Part shown: positions 31,008-33,987 of the stretch, in pieces
How positions within the stretch are numbered: the stretch's first letter is position 1
Layout of the letters: each line of letters begins with the position of its first letter
DNA from: Gemmatimonadota bacterium
GTDB taxonomy: Bacteria; Gemmatimonadota; Gemmatimonadetes; Gemmatimonadales; GWC2-71-9
Direction: 5' to 3'
NCBI GenBank assembly: GCA_003221005.1
Contig: QHTZ01000104.1
Coordinates: 1-33,987, forward strand
DNA length: 33,987 bases
Made by a program: the position numbers and the translations under genes
The notes under the pieces: generated by a model
The model's input: the letters and a program-made list of their open reading frames with translations, nothing else
What the model was told of the DNA's origin: nothing
Databases searched by the model: none

Positions 31008-32132
31008 GTGAACCGCCCCCGCTTCCAGTATCGACCACCCAACTTCGACGCGCCGCCGCTCTCGGGTGCGCCTGATGCGCGCTTCGAGCCCGCTCCCGCC
31101 GACGGAGTTCTCCCCGACGGTTTTTTTTCGACCACGAACCTGCCCACCTACCTGAAGGTGAGCGGGACGTGGCGCCGGCCGCGCCTGCCGCGCATGGACT
31201 GCGTGGTCGTCCGCCAGGCCAGGGACGACCTCCTCGTCACCGAGCCGCGCAAGGTACCGAAGGGCGGGCTGGTTGCGGTGGGCTCGACGGAGGACGGCAG
31301 CGACGGGATTTACGTCCACGCCGAGGGGTTCCTTGCCGGCCGCCACAGCGCCAACGAATTCGGCTTCATGCAGACCGAAGTGTCGCGCGAGCGGCCCGTC
31401 GATTACGCGGTGCTGGCGCAGCTCCTGGGCGAGGAAAAGCAGCGCGGCGGCATGATCGTGTGGGTGGTGGGCCCCGCGCTGGTGCACGCCCGGGCGCGGC
31501 AGGACATGATCTGGTTCATCCGCAACGGCTACGTGGGCGCGATGCTGGGCGGTAACGCGGTGGCCGTGCACGACTTGGAAGCGGCGATCTTCGGCACGAC
31601 GCTCGGGATGTCGAGCTCCGGGGAAGGGGTGGAAGGCGGTCACGCCCTGCACATGCGGGCGATCAACGCCATCCGGCGCGTCGGCTCGATCGCCGCGGCC
31701 GTCGAGCGCGGGCTGGTGACCGAGGGGATCATGCACGCCCTCGTCACCCAGCGCGTGCCCTTCGTCCTCGCGGGCTCGATTCGGGACGACGGGCCGCTGC
31801 CCGAGGTCGTGACCGACACCCAAGAGGCGCAGGACGCGATGCGCGCCTACACGACGCAGGCCACCTTCGCCGTGTTCGTCGCCACCGCCCTGCACGCGAT
31901 CGCCGTGGGGAACATGCTCCCGGCGTTCGTGGACGGCCCCGGCCCGGACGAGTTGCGCCCGCTCACCACGATCTGCGTCGATCAGACCGAGTTTATCGTG
32001 ACGAAGTTACGGGACCGGGGCACGCACCAGGCCTTCGGCGTCGTCACCAACGCGCAGGACTTCATGCACGTCCTGCGTTTCTACGTGGAGCGATGGGAGC
32101 AGGCTCAAACGCCCGCTTCGGTCAGCCGGTAG
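31008..32132 (+). CDS. LOR/SDH (TIGR00300) family protein, archaeal-type ornithine cyclodeaminase-like, N-domain missing
   Basis: Full-length members have an N-terminal domain of about 80 residues and a C-terminal NAD-linked domain. Archaeal members convert ornithine to proline plus ammonia. Here the conserved part starts at residue 31 (PADGVLPDGFFSTTN) and continues through GPALVHA, GGNAVAVHDLEAAIFGT, LAGSIRDDGPLPEVVTD and HAIAVGNMLPA. The first 30 residues are unlike the usual N-domain. A stop (TAG 30993-30995) just upstream rules out a longer frame. GTG 31008, 374 residues. Its 3' end overlaps the next gene by 40 nt. Confidence 0.88.
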   Translation: MNRPRFQYRPPNFDAPPLSGAPDARFEPAPADGVLPDGFFSTTNLPTYLKVSGTWRRPRLPRMDCVVVRQARDDLLVTEPRKVPKGGLVAVGSTEDGSDGIYVHAEGFLAGRHSANEFGFMQTEVSRERPVDYAVLAQLLGEEKQRGGMIVWVVGPALVHARARQDMIWFIRNGYVGAMLGGNAVAVHDLEAAIFGTTLGMSSSGEGVEGGHALHMRAINAIRRVGSIAAAVERGLVTEGIMHALVTQRVPFVLAGSIRDDGPLPEVVTDTQEAQDAMRAYTTQATFAVFVATALHAIAVGNMLPAFVDGPGPDELRPLTTICVDQTEFIVTKLRDRGTHQAFGVVTNAQDFMHVLRFYVERWEQAQTPASVSR

Positions 32133-32494
32133 GGCTGGGCCGCGGCCCGGGCTGGCAACAGCTCGCAGCAGCAGTGGCCGCCCACGTGCCGCCGGCGGAG
32201 ATCGAGACGATCTATCTGTTTCGCCCGCTGAAGCGCGAGGGGCGCGAGTGGGGCACCGCCGTGGTGACGCGCAGCGCGGCGGGTGGCGAGGGGGCGGGGC
32301 GGTTGCGGGTCTACACCGCGCGCTACATGCTGGTCGTGCGCGGCAAGGAGCGGGGGCGGTCGAAGGTGGAGGTACAGGAGGTCGCGCTGAGCCCCGCCGA
32401 AGTGCTGGCGCAAGTCATGCGGGCCACGGCCGATCGCACTGGCGACCCGGAGCCACCGGTCGCCCTCGACCGGTCGGCGTGGTACGACGGCTGA
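32093..32494 (+). CDS. Unknown protein, 133 aa
   Basis: I do not recognise this protein. ATG 32093 overlaps the upstream gene by 40 nt. It has a helix-strand pattern ([63 protein letters not shown]) without catalytic motifs, signal peptide or membrane segment. It sits between an ornithine-cyclodeaminase-like gene and a pyruvoyl arginine decarboxylase and may belong to that module. Codon use is like the neighbours. Confidence 0.7.
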   Translation: MGAGSNARFGQPVGLGRGPGWQQLAAAVAAHVPPAEIETIYLFRPLKREGREWGTAVVTRSAAGGEGAGRLRVYTARYMLVVRGKERGRSKVEVQEVALSPAEVLAQVMRATADRTGDPEPPVALDRSAWYDG

Positions 32495-32525
32495 GCGAAC
32501 CCTTCACCATGGCGAGGCAACCAGG

Positions 32526-33086
32526 TTGATCGACTCACGCTTGTTCGTGCCGACCAAGGCCTTCCTGACCAAGGGCGTTGGCCGGCACAAGGAGAAGCTC
32601 ACGAGCTTCGAGATGGCGTTGCGGGACGCGCATCTCGCCAACTTTAACCTCGTGCGGGTAAGCTCGATCTTCCCGCCGCACTGCGAGCTCGTCGATCGCG
32701 AAGAGGGGCTGTCCCTCCTCAAGCCCGGTCAGGTTGTCTTCGCGGTTATCGCCGAATCGTCGACCAATGAGCCAAGCCGCTTGGTGGCGGCGTCGATCGG
32801 AGTCGCGATGCCCGCGGACGCGACGCACCACGGCTACATCTCCGAGCACCACAGCTATGGCCAGAACGAGATGGCTGCGGGCGAGTACGCCGAAGACCTT
32901 GCGGCGTCGATGCTCGCGACGGTGCTCGGTGTCCCCTTCGATCCCGAGCAGGCGTGGGACCAGCGGCGCGAGCAGTGGATGCTGTCCGGTGAGATCGTGC
33001 GGACCATGAACGTGACCTCCACCGCCGAGTGCGCCGACGACGGCCGCTGGACGACGGTTGTGTCGGCGGTGTGCTTCTGCGGCTGA
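32526..33086 (+). CDS. pdaD: Pyruvoyl-dependent arginine decarboxylase
   Basis: Makes agmatine from arginine, the first step of one route to putrescine and spermidine. The proenzyme self-cleaves between two serines and turns the second into the pyruvoyl cofactor. Here these are S46 and S47 in [11 protein letters not shown], the family motif. YISEHHSYG with E107 is at the position of the active-site glutamate. It has 186 residues, near the family size. The start is TTG 32526; no other standard start is in frame upstream and AACCAGG precedes it. It overlaps the CcdA-like start by 16 nt. Confidence 0.92.
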   Translation: MIDSRLFVPTKAFLTKGVGRHKEKLTSFEMALRDAHLANFNLVRVSSIFPPHCELVDREEGLSLLKPGQVVFAVIAESSTNEPSRLVAASIGVAMPADATHHGYISEHHSYGQNEMAAGEYAEDLAASMLATVLGVPFDPEQAWDQRREQWMLSGEIVRTMNVTSTAECADDGRWTTVVSAVCFCG

Positions 33087-33793
33087 ATTTCGCGGTGGCC
33101 TTCACGGCCGGCCTGCTGAGTTTCCTGTCGCCGTGCGTGCTGCCCCTGATCCCGAGCTACGTGGGCTTCATCACGGGGCTCTCCACCGAGGAGTTGCAGG
33201 TCCGGCGGGGGACCGCGCTGCTGCACGCGCTGTGGTTCGTCGCGGGGTTCTCCGTCATTTTCCTGGCGCTCGGCGCCACCGCGTCCCAGCTCGGGAGCTT
33301 CCTGCTGCGCTACCAGGTCTGGATCGGGCGCGCCGGGGGCGTGCTGGTCCTCGCCTTCGGACTGTACCTCCTGGGTGTCGCGCGGCCGGCGTTCCTGATG
33401 CGCGAGCGCCGCGTGCAGCTCGCGCGCAAGCCGCTGGGCTACGTCGGGTCGGCGGTCGTGGGGGTAGCGTTCGGGGCCGCGTGGACCCCGTGCATCGGGC
33501 CGATCCTCGGGGCGATCCTCACGCTCGCGGCCACCGCCACGAGCGTCGCGCAGGGCACGGCGCTGCTCGCCATGTACGCCTTGGGACTCGCCGTGCCGTT
33601 CGTCCTCACGGCCGTCGCGCTGGATCGGTTCCTGACGTGGTTCCAGCGCTTTCGTCCCTACCTCATGTGGGTGGAGCGGGTTGCGGGAGGCCTGCTGATC
33701 GTGCTCGGCGTGCTCCTTCTCACCGACCGGTTCACCCTGCTCGCAGGTTACCTCCAGAAGCTGACCCCTGAGTCCTTGAAGAGCCGCCTCTGA
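33071..33793 (+). CDS. ccdA: CcdA/DsbD-type cytochrome c biogenesis membrane protein
   Basis: Membrane thiol-disulfide carrier that brings reducing power across the membrane for cytochrome c maturation or envelope thiol repair. Its two inverted halves each have a conserved proline-cysteine site: C22 in [13 protein letters not shown] and C141 in [12 protein letters not shown]. Six membrane segments can be read. GTG 33071 gives 240 residues, a normal CcdA size. A longer frame starts at 33029 within the decarboxylase gene but adds unlikely arginine-rich sequence. Confidence 0.93.
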   Translation: MLLRLNFAVAFTAGLLSFLSPCVLPLIPSYVGFITGLSTEELQVRRGTALLHALWFVAGFSVIFLALGATASQLGSFLLRYQVWIGRAGGVLVLAFGLYLLGVARPAFLMRERRVQLARKPLGYVGSAVVGVAFGAAWTPCIGPILGAILTLAATATSVAQGTALLAMYALGLAVPFVLTAVALDRFLTWFQRFRPYLMWVERVAGGLLIVLGVLLLTDRFTLLAGYLQKLTPESLKSRL

Positions 33794-33818
33794 CGGGAAC
33801 CCCCGTCGCGTGGCTCAC

Positions 33819-33848
33819 TATATTACGGCACGTCCAACCCCCAGGAGA
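33819..33848 (+). promoter_or_regulatory. -10-like box and ribosome-binding site of the terminal lipoprotein gene
   Basis: TATATT at 33819-33824, the closest -10 match in the window, but no convincing -35 at the correct distance. AGGAGAG at 33842-33848 lies 8 nt before ATG 33857, so this mRNA has a leader. Confidence 0.45.
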
Positions 33849-33856
33849 GCGAGACT

Positions 33857-33987
33857 ATGACGCGAAATCACTGGATGCGACTGAGCGCGGCGGTGAGCGT
33901 CGCAGCCCTGCTGGGCTGTGTGAAGGGCGAGCAGGCGGGTCAATCGGCCGACAGCACGGCGCGGAACCTTACGCTCGCGCCGACGGA
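33857..33987 (+). CDS. Putative lipoprotein, 3' partial
   Basis: ATG 33857 with an AGGAGAG site opens a frame to the window end (43 full codons). It has a short positive start (MTRNHWMR), a hydrophobic core (LSAAVSVAALLG) and a lipobox ALLGC with C21. A Ser/Asp/Gln-rich linker typical of exported lipoproteins follows. The mature protein is outside the window, so no function can be given. A possible extracellular solute-binding role is only a guess. Confidence 0.75.
   Translation, partial: MTRNHWMRLSAAVSVAALLGCVKGEQAGQSADSTARNLTLAPT

Noticed and set aside
1..33987. tRNA, rRNA, insertion sequences, prophage genes, integrase or attachment sites
   Set aside because: None recognised on either strand by reading; a tRNAscan or IS search was not possible here.

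Overview
The window is a high-GC, tightly packed bacterial chromosome segment with about 37 protein genes, almost all on the + strand. The gene families and the style (GTG/TTG starts, 1-8 nt overlaps, one rRNA-protein operon, no insertion sequences, no tRNAs) fit a soil-type Gemmatimonadota or a related high-GC phylum. That placement is inferred from protein resemblance and recall and was not computed.

Region 1 (1-8712) is the distal S10/spc ribosomal block: rpsC (5' cut), rplP, rpmC, rpsQ, rplN, rplX, rplE, rpsN (zinc type), rpsH, rplF, rplR, rpsE, rpmD, rplO, secY, adk, map. RplE and RpsE carry long low-complexity N-terminal extensions. The usual infA-rpmJ-rpsM-rpsK-rpsD-rpoA-rplQ genes do not follow map. 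Region 2 (8717-11045) holds a TrpB2-type beta-replacing enzyme without trpA, an unknown gene and a membrane-anchored Holliday-junction-resolvase-related endonuclease. Region 3 (11029-13272, minus) is suhB-ftcD. Region 4 (13312-19174) is a chain of six genes joined by 1-4 nt overlaps: trpS, an MgtC family gene, a 2-hydroxyacid dehydrogenase, a PilT-like ATPase whose ATPase motifs are altered, a DapA-family aldolase and a membrane M28 peptidase. Region 5 (19179-21564) is purA and a YpdA-type flavoprotein reductase.

Region 6 (21565-21884) is the only gene-free stretch above 300 bases and the most interesting part. On the minus strand it reads as a sigma-54 -24/-12 promoter, then a c-di-GMP-I (GEMM) riboswitch aptamer with a paired P1, a terminator-like hairpin, further hairpins, and a U-tailed intrinsic terminator overlapping the 3' end of ypdA. 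No ordinary gene lies downstream, so this looks like an orphan, sigma-54-driven, c-di-GMP-sensing RNA.

Region 7 (21885-30923) holds glycerate kinase, glyS, a zincin-like protein, a small protein probably started at CTG, an Hsp20 (minus), a four-gene group with a ubiquitin-like protein and a histone-deacetylase-family hydrolase, a dipeptide epimerase and priA. Region 8 (30924-33987) starts with a heptanucleotide repeat. It continues with an archaeal-type ornithine cyclodeaminase/LOR-SDH family protein lacking its N-terminal domain, an unknown gene, a pyruvoyl-dependent arginine decarboxylase, a CcdA-like membrane protein and the start of a lipoprotein. The arginine/ornithine genes suggest a small polyamine or proline module.
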